Positions 6,264 to 13,829 of a stretch of DNA of 13,845 bases are shown piece after piece; position 1 is the first letter of the stretch; the number at the start of each line of letters is the position of its first letter. The notes under the pieces were generated by a model. The model had not been told where the DNA came from and made no database searches. It saw nothing but the letters and a program-made list of their open reading frames with translations. Position numbers and translations under genes: made by a program. Location of the stretch: NCBI GenBank assembly GCA_003553895.1, contig PWFM01000149.1, positions 1-13,845 on the forward strand, in the 5' to 3' direction. The stretch comes from Syntrophomonadaceae bacterium. GTDB taxonomy: Bacteria; Bacillota; Dethiobacteria; DTU022.

Positions 6264-6370
6264 AAGAAGCAGATTGAATTAATAATAGCTATAAGTGAGG
6301 TTTAACAATCGTCACCAAACTTAAAATAAATCAATTTGGAAATACATCCGGCAGCCAGTCAATACCTTCA

Positions 6371-7258
6371 TTGCTGATGATTGCCACCGGCCTGGCCTTC
6401 CTGTTACTTTTTATAACGGCTTGCTCGGGCGCTGACAAGGAAATTGCGCCCAAACAGGCGCCGAGGGAAGAAATAAATGCCGTTAAACTGGTTTATGTGG
6501 ACTGGGTCTCCGAGATTGCCAGTGCGCATGTAGTCAAAGCAGTGATCGAGGAGCGGTTGGGCTATGACTGCGAACTGCTTTCGGTAACGGCTATTTCAAT
6601 GTGGGAATCAATTGCTGCAGGTGATCAGGATGCCATGGTGGCTGCCTGGCTCCCCTCTCTTCACGACCATTATTACTCCCGGGTTAAGAACGAAGTCATT
6701 AACCTGGGCCCCAACCTGGAAGGGGTAGAAATGGGACTGGTGGTGCCTGAATATGTAGAAATAGATTCAATTGACGAATTGAATGAGCATGTTGAAGCTT
6801 TTGATGGCAGGATTATCGGTATCGATCCCGAAGCCGGCCTAATGGTAGAAACCGAGCAGACTATTGAAAAATACGGCTTAGAATTCGATTTGATTGCCGG
6901 CAGCGACCTGACCATGACTTCTGCTTTAGATATTGCCTTCGAAGAAGAGCGTTGGATTGTAGTGACGGGATGGAGTCCCCACTGGAAATTTGCCCGCTGG
7001 GATTTAAAATATTTAAAAGATCCTGAAGGGGTGTATGACGAGTCTGAATATATCGGGACCATTGTTCGCAAGGGCCTGGAAGAAGAAATGCCCGATGTTT
7101 ACTCTTTCTTGAAAAACTTTTACTGGGAGCCCCGAGATATGGAAAGGGTCATGCTCTGGTTCAGTGAGGAAGAAATGAGTGCTGAAGAGGCGGCAAAACG
7201 CTGGCTTATAGAAAATAAAGAGCTTGTGGATCAATGGGTGCATTTTTTAGACGACTAA
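6371..7258 (+). CDS. Glycine betaine/choline-type substrate-binding lipoprotein (OpuAC/ProX family)
   Basis: Extracytoplasmic binding protein of the OpuAC family, 295 residues from TTG at 6371. A hydrophobic signal segment ends in lipobox ITAC (Cys18), so it should be lipid-anchored outside the membrane. The binding domain follows: VKLVYVDWVSEIA (38-50), AAWLPSLHDHYY (91-102), GIDPEAGLM (150-158) and VVTGWSPHWKFARWDLKYL (197-215). Trp45, Trp93, Trp201 and Trp205 are placed to form the aromatic box that holds quaternary ammonium ligands in this family; the exact ligand is inferred. No ABC permease or ATPase is adjacent; the next gene, 30 bp on, is a GGDEF-HD-GYP protein. The annotated TTG has no ribosome site and leaves an uncharged signal n-region. 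The frame is open from 6299 and the real start may be near 6308. Confidence 0.88.
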   Translation: MLMIATGLAFLLLFITACSGADKEIAPKQAPREEINAVKLVYVDWVSEIASAHVVKAVIEERLGYDCELLSVTAISMWESIAAGDQDAMVAAWLPSLHDHYYSRVKNEVINLGPNLEGVEMGLVVPEYVEIDSIDELNEHVEAFDGRIIGIDPEAGLMVETEQTIEKYGLEFDLIAGSDLTMTSALDIAFEEERWIVVTGWSPHWKFARWDLKYLKDPEGVYDESEYIGTIVRKGLEEEMPDVYSFLKNFYWEPRDMERVMLWFSEEEMSAEEAAKRWLIENKELVDQWVHFLDD

Positions 7259-7288
7259 TAATTAAGAGATGAAATAAGAGGGAAAGAA

Positions 7289-9019
7289 ATGCTTAACCAT
7301 CCCCGGCACAGGGCTATGCATGTTACCGAAGGAACTTTTTTTAATGCCTGGTTTATCTCCTCCATAGTAATTACCGTTTTTCTAATTTTTATTCTGGCCT
7401 GGTATTTGATTAATTCAAATGAAATGATCGAGAGTTTTCAGGAAAAAGAATTGGCGGTTCAGAAAATGTCGGGCCAGCTGCAGCGCTATACCGATAACCT
7501 GGAAATGTCGGCAAAAATGGCTGCCGCTACCGGTGATTTGCGTTGGGAAAGTGAATACGACGATTACCGGGCCAGGCTGGATGAAGTGCTTCACCATATC
7601 TCCGTACTGATGGACACTGAAGAAGCGCAAGAACAAATAAGCCAGATCAAGGCCCACCGTTTAGAAATCGATGCTATTGAAGATGAAGCCCTGGCCCTGG
7701 TAGCCCGGGGCCAGAAAAGGGAGGCTGCCGACCTGTTAGCCGGTTGGGTTTATACCGGCAATCAACTTGAGGTTGTTGTAGCTACTGAAAACCTGGCTTC
7801 GATCATGAACAGTCACATTAATGAGCAGATTGCCATTGAACGACAGTTGACCAGGAACTTGTTGTGGATACTCTCGGCCTGCCTCTTTGTTTTGGTTATT
7901 TCCTGGTGGGTAACCATAAAAATATGGCGATCAAGTATGAAAAAGAAGCAGGAAAAAGATCGGGAGATAAATTATTTAAGTTATCATGATGCTCTAACCG
8001 GTTTATTCAACCGTGCCTTCCTGGAAGAGGAAATTAGGCGAGTAGATAATAGCGCTTATCTGCCGGTAAGTATTATCATGCTTGATTTTAATAACCTCAA
8101 GCTGGTCAATGATACCTATGGGCACAATACCGGGGATCAAGTTTTGCAAAAAGGCGCCGCCCTGTTAAGGCAAAACTGCCGCGATGATGACGTGCTGGCC
8201 CGCTGGGGTGGTGATGAATTTGTGATCCTGCTACCCCGAACGGATGAAAAAAGCACCCGTTCCATAAGTAATCGAATTATCAGCGAATGTCGCAGAACCT
8301 ATCACAGCAGTGTTCCCGTTTCTATGGCCCTGGGGTGGTCCATAAAAACAACTCCTGGTCGGGATATATTCAAACACCTTAAAGAGGCCGAGGACTCTAT
8401 GTATGATCATAAACTAAATGAGGGGAGAAGTGCGAGAAGCGCAGCACTGAAAGGCCTGCTCGAAGCCCTGGAAAGGAAAAGCTTTGAAACTGAGGCTCAT
8501 TATCACTGTGTAGAACAGATCAGCAGCTTCATTGGTGAGGAAATGGAGCTGCCGGAATCAGAAATAGACCGGTTAAGATTGTTGGCCAGGGTTCATGATA
8601 TTGGGATGATCGATGTGCCGGATACTGTCCTGAGCAAGTCTGAATCTTTAACAGCTTCAGAATGGGAAATGGTTAAAAAACATCCTGAAACTGGATACCG
8701 CATTGCTCGTTCTTCCAAGGAACTGGCCTACATTGCCGAAGGCATATTAAACCATCATGAAAGCTGGGACGGATCTGGTTACCCGGAAGGGTTGAAAGGC
8801 TCTAAAATTAGCCTGCTGGCCAGGATTATTGCCGTTGCAGATGCTTTTGAAGTTATGAGCAGCGGCAGACCTTACAAAAAGGCCATGACCAGGGAGGAAG
8901 TAATTTGTGAATTCAGGGAATGCTCAGGAAGGCAGTTCGATCCCGATGTGGTGGAGACCCTGATTAAAGTCCTTGAAGATAAAAATATCTTTAACTCTTC
9001 TGACCCGCTGAAAACTTAG
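7289..9019 (+). CDS. Membrane GGDEF-HD-GYP protein (c-di-GMP synthesis/degradation)
   Basis: 576 residues. Transmembrane helices at about 21-41 and 191-211 enclose an outside domain of about 145 residues that is all-helical and resembles the four-helix-bundle ligand domains of chemoreceptors. Inside follow a GGDEF domain (about 225-385) with metal site DFNNLKLVND (266-275), active site GGDEF at 307-311 and an intact inhibitory RxxD site (Arg298-Asp301), then an HD-GYP domain (about 395-565) with His404, HD at 436-437, HHESWDGSGYPEG (489-501) and GRPYKKA (526-532). GGDEF domains make c-di-GMP and HD-GYP domains hydrolyse it. Two changes stand out: HDIGM for HDIGK (Met440) and ADAFE for the usual ADxFD. 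The ATG has AGAGGGAAAG upstream. It is probably co-transcribed with the betaine-binding lipoprotein, which may be its ligand-loaded partner. Confidence 0.93.
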   Translation: MLNHPRHRAMHVTEGTFFNAWFISSIVITVFLIFILAWYLINSNEMIESFQEKELAVQKMSGQLQRYTDNLEMSAKMAAATGDLRWESEYDDYRARLDEVLHHISVLMDTEEAQEQISQIKAHRLEIDAIEDEALALVARGQKREAADLLAGWVYTGNQLEVVVATENLASIMNSHINEQIAIERQLTRNLLWILSACLFVLVISWWVTIKIWRSSMKKKQEKDREINYLSYHDALTGLFNRAFLEEEIRRVDNSAYLPVSIIMLDFNNLKLVNDTYGHNTGDQVLQKGAALLRQNCRDDDVLARWGGDEFVILLPRTDEKSTRSISNRIISECRRTYHSSVPVSMALGWSIKTTPGRDIFKHLKEAEDSMYDHKLNEGRSARSAALKGLLEALERKSFETEAHYHCVEQISSFIGEEMELPESEIDRLRLLARVHDIGMIDVPDTVLSKSESLTASEWEMVKKHPETGYRIARSSKELAYIAEGILNHHESWDGSGYPEGLKGSKISLLARIIAVADAFEVMSSGRPYKKAMTREEVICEFRECSGRQFDPDVVETLIKVLEDKNIFNSSDPLKT

Positions 9020-9095
9020 CAAAATATGCTCCGGTTTGTTCATTTTTCCTTTCCCCTCAAGAGGATCTAATGATAAAGTATTTTAGAGGTGTATA

Positions 9096-9123
9096 TTAAA
9101 AAACCGATCTTGTGAATTATAAT
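9096..9123 (+). promoter_or_regulatory. Probable promoter of the FAD oxidase operon
   Basis: TTAAAA (9096-9101), a 16-base spacer, then a perfect TATAAT (9118-9123). The transcript would start near 9130 and give a leader of about 50 bases. No terminator was seen between the GGDEF-HD-GYP stop and this point. Confidence 0.5.
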
Positions 9124-9144
9124 AAATGGCCAACAATGTATTAA

Positions 9145-9170
9145 CCGGATTAATTTTTCCGGAAAGGAGG
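9145..9170 (+). promoter_or_regulatory. Leader hairpin directly against the ribosome binding site
   Basis: CCGGA (9145-9149) pairs with TCCGG (9158-9162), and the next base begins AAAGGAGG (9163-9170), eight bases before the TTG start at 9179. The ribosome site itself confirms the TTG start. The adjoining hairpin might tune initiation or be incidental. Confidence 0.45.
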
Positions 9171-9178
9171 AATTATAA

Positions 9179-10642
9179 TTGGCACAGGATATGCGGACTG
9201 TCCTGCAGGAAAGCAGGGTTGAGCAGGCGGTTATGGACCGCTACGCCGCAGAAGCGGCAAAAATTGTGGGAGAAAACAATATTTCTGCCAACCAGGCCGA
9301 TTTGCTTTCCGCCTGCCGCGATTATTGGCCGGCGAACAGTATTTGGATGAGGGAGGGGGTTTTTCCGGCTTTGCCCCAGCTGGTAGCCTGGCCGAAAACC
9401 ACAGCCCAGGTCTCGAAGCTTTTGGCTCTGGCCAATCAGGAAAAGATCCCGGTTACTCCTTATGGGGAAGGATCAGGTGCTCTTGGCGGGGTTGTTCCTC
9501 TCAGGGGAGGCGTGACTATTGACCTAAAACTGATGAATAAGATCCGGGTTTTGGATGAAAGAAACTTGCTTGTAACGGTGGAAAGTGGTTTAAACGGAGC
9601 CCTTTATGAAGAAGAGCTTAACCGGGCCGGCTATACCGGCGGGCATTTCCCGCAGTCCCTGCGCTGTTCCTCGGTGGGCGGCTGGCTTGCCTGCCGGGCA
9701 GCGGGACAGTTTTCAACCCGTTACGGCAAGATCGAAGATATGGCTGTCTCCCTGGAAGCAGTACTGCCCGATGGCACCGTGTTCAGCGGCCGTAAAGTAC
9801 CCCGTACTGCCACCGGTCCCCGGGTTGATCATCTCCTGCTTGGCTCAGAAGGAACACTTGGCATCATTACTTCCGCTACCCTGCGAATCTGGCCCCTGCC
9901 TGAAAAACGCCACCTGGCTTCCTACACCTTCGAGAAGCTTGAATCAGGCCTGGAGGCAATTCGCCTTTTCATGCGGGCCGGCACCCGGCCGGCGGTGGTC
10001 CGTCTTTATGACGGGCAGGAAACCGGCAATCATTTCCCGGAGCTGGGCGATAAACGCTGCGCTTTGATCTTGTTGATCGAAGGCAACGCCAGGCTCGTCG
10101 ATGCTGAAGCTGAAGTGATCGATGATTGTGTCCGCTCAGAGGGAGCCGAGAGCGCTGGTGCGGAGCATGTGGAGCACTGGTTGGAAAAACGTTTCAATAT
10201 CGGTGTTGCTTCGATGCTTTTCCAGAAAGGGGCAGTTTTGGACACAATTGAAGTGACTACCAACTGGCACAATGCTTATACCACCTATCTTGCCATGCAG
10301 GATGCTCTGCTTGGCGTGGAAGGGACCATGTTGGCATCAGGTCATTATTCCCATGTTTACCCGGAGGGCGCAGCCCTTTACATGACAGTGGTCGGCTTTC
10401 CCGGTGGAGATAAAATCAGTTATTACAAAAAACTGTGGCAGACAGCCATGGAAGCATGCCACAAAGAAGGTGCCGCTTTTTCTCATCACCACGGAGTGGG
10501 GCTGCATCGCGGTCTCTGGATGACCGATGAACACGGCTCTGGTCTGGAAGTCCTGAAAAAAATCAAGGATGCTCTGGATCCTGAGGGAATCATGAACCCC
10601 GGGAAGCTGGGCCTGGAGGAGGTGCAGTTATGGCAGAAGTAA
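9179..10642 (+). CDS. FAD-binding oxidase of the GlcD / alkyl-DHAP synthase type
   Basis: 487 residues, TTG start with AAAGGAGG eight bases upstream. FAD-binding PCMH-type domain: PVTPYGEGSGALGGVVPLRGG (91-111, the FAD pyrophosphate loop) and HLLLGSEGTLGIITSATLRIWP (218-239). FAD-oxidase C-terminal domain ends DALDPEGIMNPGKLG (464-478). The block GGHFPQSLRCSSVGGWLACRAAG with YGKIEDM, plus Arg275 in VVRLYDGQ, Tyr401 in GAALYMTV and SHHHGVG (435-441), lines up with the residues important in alkyl-dihydroxyacetonephosphate synthase. Bacterial relatives are mostly annotated as D-2-hydroxyacid (lactate or glycolate) dehydrogenases. The substrate is unknown. The gene overlaps the Fe-S/CCG gene by 13 bases, and the pair probably forms one complex passing electrons from FADH2 to Fe-S clusters, as GlcD does with GlcF. 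Confidence 0.9.
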   Translation: MAQDMRTVLQESRVEQAVMDRYAAEAAKIVGENNISANQADLLSACRDYWPANSIWMREGVFPALPQLVAWPKTTAQVSKLLALANQEKIPVTPYGEGSGALGGVVPLRGGVTIDLKLMNKIRVLDERNLLVTVESGLNGALYEEELNRAGYTGGHFPQSLRCSSVGGWLACRAAGQFSTRYGKIEDMAVSLEAVLPDGTVFSGRKVPRTATGPRVDHLLLGSEGTLGIITSATLRIWPLPEKRHLASYTFEKLESGLEAIRLFMRAGTRPAVVRLYDGQETGNHFPELGDKRCALILLIEGNARLVDAEAEVIDDCVRSEGAESAGAEHVEHWLEKRFNIGVASMLFQKGAVLDTIEVTTNWHNAYTTYLAMQDALLGVEGTMLASGHYSHVYPEGAALYMTVVGFPGGDKISYYKKLWQTAMEACHKEGAAFSHHHGVGLHRGLWMTDEHGSGLEVLKKIKDALDPEGIMNPGKLGLEEVQLWQK

Positions 10643-11748
10643 ATATGGAACAGCTGCTGAACTGCGCCCTCTGTCCGAACATGTGCCGTTGTGAGTGCCC
10701 TGCCCTGCAGGCAACGGGACGGGAAGCGGTAGCTCCGGCCGGCAAAGGCCGGTTAGCGGCCCTGATCAACGAAGGGAAGCTGAACTGGGACGAAGCGATG
10801 CTGGAAGCGGCTTCTTATTGCCTGGCCTGTCGCGGCTGTACCATCCACTGTCCCTTTTCGGAATTAAATTTGTGCGACGAGTTGCTTTTTTCCAGGATGC
10901 CGGCCAGGCCGCAGGGGGTAACCTTGCCCCAGGTAGATCCATACCTGAACAACCTGAGGAAGTACAGCAGCCCTTACGGTCAAAAATCAGATCCCGTAAT
11001 TAAAACTAACCGGCCTGGAGAGAGGGCCGGCGGCGAAGAAGTCATTTTTTTCAACGGCTGTACTTCGCTGGCCAACCATCCCCCTTCGATCGAGGCTGCT
11101 GCATCAGTCCTGTTAAAAGCCGGGGTTTCCTTCCGGATGACCGAAGAAGATTGCTGTGGCTATCCGGCTTTGGTATGGGGGGATCGGGAATTAGGCCGCC
11201 AGCTTGCCGAAGAAAACAAGCGTAAATTTGCCGAAAGTGGAGCCACGCTGCTGGTCACAAACTGCCCTGAATGTTGGCTTACTTTTTCTGAATACTATCC
11301 GGATCTGGAACAGGAGCTGTCGCTTGAAATCATTGATGGCCCTTCTTACTTCCTCAGGTTGATCAAAGAAGGGCGCCTGGAGCTTAAAGAGCCAGATCCC
11401 GGCAGCAGTGGGGAACTCGGAGCAGGGGTGATTAGCTACCACGATCCTTGCATCTGGGCCCGGACGGCGGGAACAATTTCCGAACCGCGGGAAATTTTGC
11501 AGGCCATTCCAGGGCTGGAGCTAAATGAAGCACAGCCCTCGGGCTCCCTGACCCGCTGCTGTGGCGGAGGCAGCATGTTCCAGCTCGCTTTTCCGGATAC
11601 AGCTGCAGCTGTAGCTTCCCGCCGGCTGAAAGAATTTCCCTCTGAAGCAGCCCTGGTTACCGCCTGCCCCTTTTGCCGGGAAGGGCTGCTTCAGGAAGAC
11701 AGGCCTGTTTTAGAGCTGGTTGAAATATTGGATCGCTATTTTAAATAA
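10630..11748 (+). CDS. Fe-S oxidoreductase with two CCG domains (GlcF/GlpC/HdrB-like)
   Basis: 372 residues. Two N-terminal cysteine clusters: Cys12, 15, 19 and 23 (slightly irregular CxxCxxxCxxxCP) and Cys64, 67, 70 and 74 (canonical CxxCxxCxxxCP), for two [4Fe-4S] centres. Two CCG (DUF224) domains follow: the first with EDCCGYP (Cys175-176) and NCPEC (Cys212, Cys215), the second with HDPC (Cys274), TRCCGGGS (Cys310-311) and ACPFC (Cys346, Cys349). CCG domains in heterodisulfide reductase HdrB bind non-cubane 4Fe-4S clusters. Neither clear membrane helix nor FAD site is seen. The ATG at 10630 has GGAGGAGG seven bases before it and lies inside the end of the FAD oxidase gene, giving coupled translation; an ATG at 10645 is a weaker alternative. 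Its likely role is the electron-transfer partner of that oxidase. Confidence 0.92.
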   Translation: MAEVNMEQLLNCALCPNMCRCECPALQATGREAVAPAGKGRLAALINEGKLNWDEAMLEAASYCLACRGCTIHCPFSELNLCDELLFSRMPARPQGVTLPQVDPYLNNLRKYSSPYGQKSDPVIKTNRPGERAGGEEVIFFNGCTSLANHPPSIEAAASVLLKAGVSFRMTEEDCCGYPALVWGDRELGRQLAEENKRKFAESGATLLVTNCPECWLTFSEYYPDLEQELSLEIIDGPSYFLRLIKEGRLELKEPDPGSSGELGAGVISYHDPCIWARTAGTISEPREILQAIPGLELNEAQPSGSLTRCCGGGSMFQLAFPDTAAAVASRRLKEFPSEAALVTACPFCREGLLQEDRPVLELVEILDRYFK

Positions 11749-11771
11749 TCGGCAAGTTTGCTCTTTTGAAG

Positions 11772-11780
11772 TGGTATAAT
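11772..11780 (+). promoter_or_regulatory. Extended -10 promoter of the ABC transporter operon
   Basis: TGGTATAAT contains the TGn extension and a perfect TATAAT. There is no good -35, as expected for an extended -10 promoter. The transcript should begin near 11787, about 60 bases before the TTG start. Confidence 0.6.
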
Positions 11781-11845
11781 AATCGTGGTTGAATTAAAAC
11801 AGCCAACTATTTATTTTCCGGCGCCATCTTGGAGGAGGTGAGGTC

Positions 11846-12760
11846 TTGTACGCATTAGAAACTGAAAAGCTGACTAAATATTACGGTCCGGACAGAGGGA
11901 TATCCGATTTAAGCCTCTCTGTCCTTGACGGAGAAGTATTTGGCTTCATTGGTCCTAACGGCGCAGGCAAGACGACCACGATTCGTCTGCTACTGGGTTT
12001 GATTAAGCCGAGCTCGGGAAAGGTTAAATTATTTGGCAAAGGCCTCCCGCCTGCCGGGGGCAAGTTATATCGCCGGGTCGGTTACCTTCCTGCTGAAGTC
12101 AACTATTACCCGGAAATGACTGGCCGCGATCTGCTCGAATACTCAGCCGGGTTTTACAGTATCGGCAGCTTCCGATGGGTGGAGGAACTGGTGGACAGGC
12201 TCCAGTTTGATCCCGATAAGAAGATCCGTGCTTACTCGCACGGCAACCTGAAGAAACTTGGCATTATCCAAGCCCTGATGCACAAACCGTTGCTTTTGAT
12301 TATGGATGAACCAGGCAGCGGCCTGGATCCGCTGATCAGGCAGGAACTGTTCAAGATTATGGAAGAGATGAACCAGCGAGGAGCGACCATTTTCTTTTCC
12401 ACCCACGTTCTGGAGGAAGTGGAAAGGATCTGCAACCGGGTGGCCATGGTTAAAGACGGTCGCTTGCTCCATATCGGGCCGGTGGATGAACTGCCCGGCC
12501 GGGAGATCCGCATGGTCATTTTCAAAGTTTCCGGCCGGCAGCTTTCTAACGAGGCTCTGGAAAGGCTGGGCGAAGCGCATGAACTGCCTTCCAAGCCCGG
12601 CTACTACAGGGTCATCAGCCGTCTTCCCATTAATGACCTGGTGTCGTACCTGTCCCGCTTTGATCTTCAATACCTGCGCATTACCGATCCCAGCCTGGAA
12701 GAAGTCTTTTTTGACCTTTACGATTCTGCAGCAGGGGGAGGGACCAGGCCTCATGCTTAA
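11846..12760 (+). CDS. ABC-2 type transporter, ATP-binding subunit
   Basis: 304 residues, DRI/NatA-like. Walker A GPNGAGKT (36-43), a signature at YSHGNLKKLGI (130-140), Walker B LLLIMDEP (149-156) followed by GSGLDP, and the switch His187 in FFSTHVLEE. The signature departs from LSGGQ; relatives in this class often read YSKGM, so Ser131 and Gly133 probably suffice. The last 90 residues form the extra C-terminal domain common in drug or lantibiotic exporters of this class. The TTG start is preceded by GGAGGAGG seven bases upstream. An extended -10 promoter lies at 11772-11780. The end overlaps the permease start by eight bases. The cargo is not deducible; self-protection, drug or lipid export are family possibilities. 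Confidence 0.93.
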   Translation: MYALETEKLTKYYGPDRGISDLSLSVLDGEVFGFIGPNGAGKTTTIRLLLGLIKPSSGKVKLFGKGLPPAGGKLYRRVGYLPAEVNYYPEMTGRDLLEYSAGFYSIGSFRWVEELVDRLQFDPDKKIRAYSHGNLKKLGIIQALMHKPLLLIMDEPGSGLDPLIRQELFKIMEEMNQRGATIFFSTHVLEEVERICNRVAMVKDGRLLHIGPVDELPGREIRMVIFKVSGRQLSNEALERLGEAHELPSKPGYYRVISRLPINDLVSYLSRFDLQYLRITDPSLEEVFFDLYDSAAGGGTRPHA

Positions 12761-13562
12761 CTGGAATATTGGCACGACCGAGATCAGTTTGAACCGTCGC
12801 GGATTGCTGATCTGGACCCTGGTTATTATAATTGTAATCCTGGTTTACCTGGGCTCCTTCACCTTCCTTGAAGAGGCCAACCTGGTGGAAATGATCAAAG
12901 GATACCCGGATATTTTGACCTCCGGCCTGGGAATGGCCCCTGAGGTGTTTGCCGATGTAAACCTCTACCATGGAGGGCTGGTCTTACTCTATATCCTGCT
13001 TTTGGCCTCTATCTATGCGATGATGCTGGCCGGAGGGATGGTCGCCCGCGATATTGAACAGGGAACAGTGGAGTTTCTTTACACCCGGCCTGTGCCCCGT
13101 GTTGTAATCCTCATTTCCAAGGCCTTTTCGTTCTTGGTCTTGATGACCTTGCTCTGGATCGCCACCTACCTGGCGAGCACCGCCGTGGGTGGGTTTTGGG
13201 TGGCCCCGGCTAACTTTGATATTAATGCCCAGTTCACCGCCCACTTGACCGGCTACCTGGCCTGCCTGGCAGCAGGAGGAATTGCTTTTGCCCTGTCACC
13301 CTTGTTTGAACGGGTCCAGGCTTCAACCGCTTTTGCCGTTGGGCTCGGGTTTGGATTTTTTTTGTTGAACAGCCTTTCTATCATGTACGAGCAGCTGGAA
13401 TTTCTTAAATACTTAAACCTCTATTATTATGCTGACCTTAGCGGGGCGGTTGCCGGAGAACCTTTTACGGAAGGAATGATAGTTCTTCCAGCGGTTTTCG
13501 TTGCCGGAGTGACCACCGGAGCTATACTGCTTAGAAATAAAGATTTTACGATCGCGTCATAA
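12753..13562 (+). CDS. ABC-2 family permease
   Basis: 269 residues with about six transmembrane segments: about 19-37 (LLIWTLVIIIVILVYLGSF), 74-94, 121-145, 168-188, 195-212 and 238-258. The cytoplasmic motif RDIEQGTVEFLYTRPVPR between the second and third segments is the hallmark of ABC-2 permeases that dock on the ATPase (E-x-GT-x-E-x-L-x-x-x-P-V-x-R). It starts at ATG 12753, inside the last codons of the ATPase gene, with a GGGGGAGGG site upstream; an apparent longer frame from 12486 is only the out-of-frame shadow of the ATPase. With the ATPase it makes a two-gene exporter, presumably a homodimer of each. No regulator or substrate gene is adjacent. Confidence 0.9.
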   Translation: MLNWNIGTTEISLNRRGLLIWTLVIIIVILVYLGSFTFLEEANLVEMIKGYPDILTSGLGMAPEVFADVNLYHGGLVLLYILLLASIYAMMLAGGMVARDIEQGTVEFLYTRPVPRVVILISKAFSFLVLMTLLWIATYLASTAVGGFWVAPANFDINAQFTAHLTGYLACLAAGGIAFALSPLFERVQASTAFAVGLGFGFFLLNSLSIMYEQLEFLKYLNLYYYADLSGAVAGEPFTEGMIVLPAVFVAGVTTGAILLRNKDFTIAS

Positions 13563-13563
13563 A

Positions 13564-13592
13564 GCAGAAGCGCAAACTCAGAGGCAGAAGCG
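13564..13592 (+). repeat. Short direct repeat after the permease gene
   Basis: GCAGAAGCG occurs at 13564-13572 and again at 13584-13592. CAAAC (13573-13577) and GTTTG (13592-13596) can pair weakly between them. There is no T-run, so it is not a clear terminator. The rest of the spacer to 13717 holds nothing recognised. Confidence 0.4.
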
Positions 13593-13717
13593 TTTGAAAT
13601 ATTTAATACAGGTCTTACATGCCGAACTACTGGATTGCTCCTAAAAAAGCCCTTGCATTATCTAGTCCGAACGTTTATATTAATAAGTGCATGTAGTCAG
13701 AAAAGCAGTCACGGATA

Positions 13718-13747
13718 TTTAAATATGGTTCCGGGGGACATTATACT
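13718..13747 (+). promoter_or_regulatory. Possible promoter of tRNA-Gly
   Basis: TTTAAA (13718-13723), an 18-base spacer, then TATACT (13742-13747). The predicted start falls at about 13754, only two bases before the mature tRNA end, which is unusually close. Confidence 0.4.
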
Positions 13748-13755
13748 CCGGCCGA

Positions 13756-13829
13756 GCGGGTGTAGCTCAATGGTAGAGCCCTAGCCTTCCAAGCTAGTCA
13801 CGTGGGTTCGATTCCCATCACCCGCTCCA
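13756..13829 (+). tRNA. tRNA-Gly (anticodon UCC)
   Basis: Acceptor GCGGGTG pairs with CACCCGC. The D stem GCTC pairs with GAGC. The anticodon stem CTAGC/GCTAG encloses loop CTTCCAA with anticodon TCC. The T arm GTGGG-TTCGATT-CCCAT has one G-T pair. The discriminator is T and CCA is encoded (13827-13829). It reads GGA and GGG codons. Confidence 0.97.

Larger units (their letters stand above)
5770..6307 (+). other. 538-bp spacer without a convincing gene, rich in inverted repeats
   Basis: No reading frame here has both a ribosome site and a family-like product. A frame open from 5726 to 6013 begins inside the tRNA and is taken as incidental. Visible structure: a 10-bp inverted repeat at 5851-5885, a nested repeat at 5978-6012 and a 7-bp dyad with an inner stem at 6209-6263 (listed separately). 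A TTGATA at 6137-6142 followed 17 bases later by TACTAA is a weak promoter candidate for the downstream betaine-binding gene. The last 200 bases are AT-rich. No riboswitch class was recognised. Confidence 0.5.

Noticed and set aside
5770..6370. c-di-GMP or other known riboswitch upstream of the binding-protein gene
   Set aside because: No conserved core of a known class was recognised; only generic inverted repeats are present.
12486..12752. N-terminal extension of the permease frame
   Set aside because: It is the out-of-frame shadow of the ATPase gene; the permease start at 12753 has a ribosome site and yields a normal ABC-2 N-terminus.
5693..13829. Genomic island bounded by tRNA-Pro and tRNA-Gly
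   Set aside because: No integrase, no repeated tRNA 3' end (att site) and no clear shift in base composition were seen between the two tRNAs.
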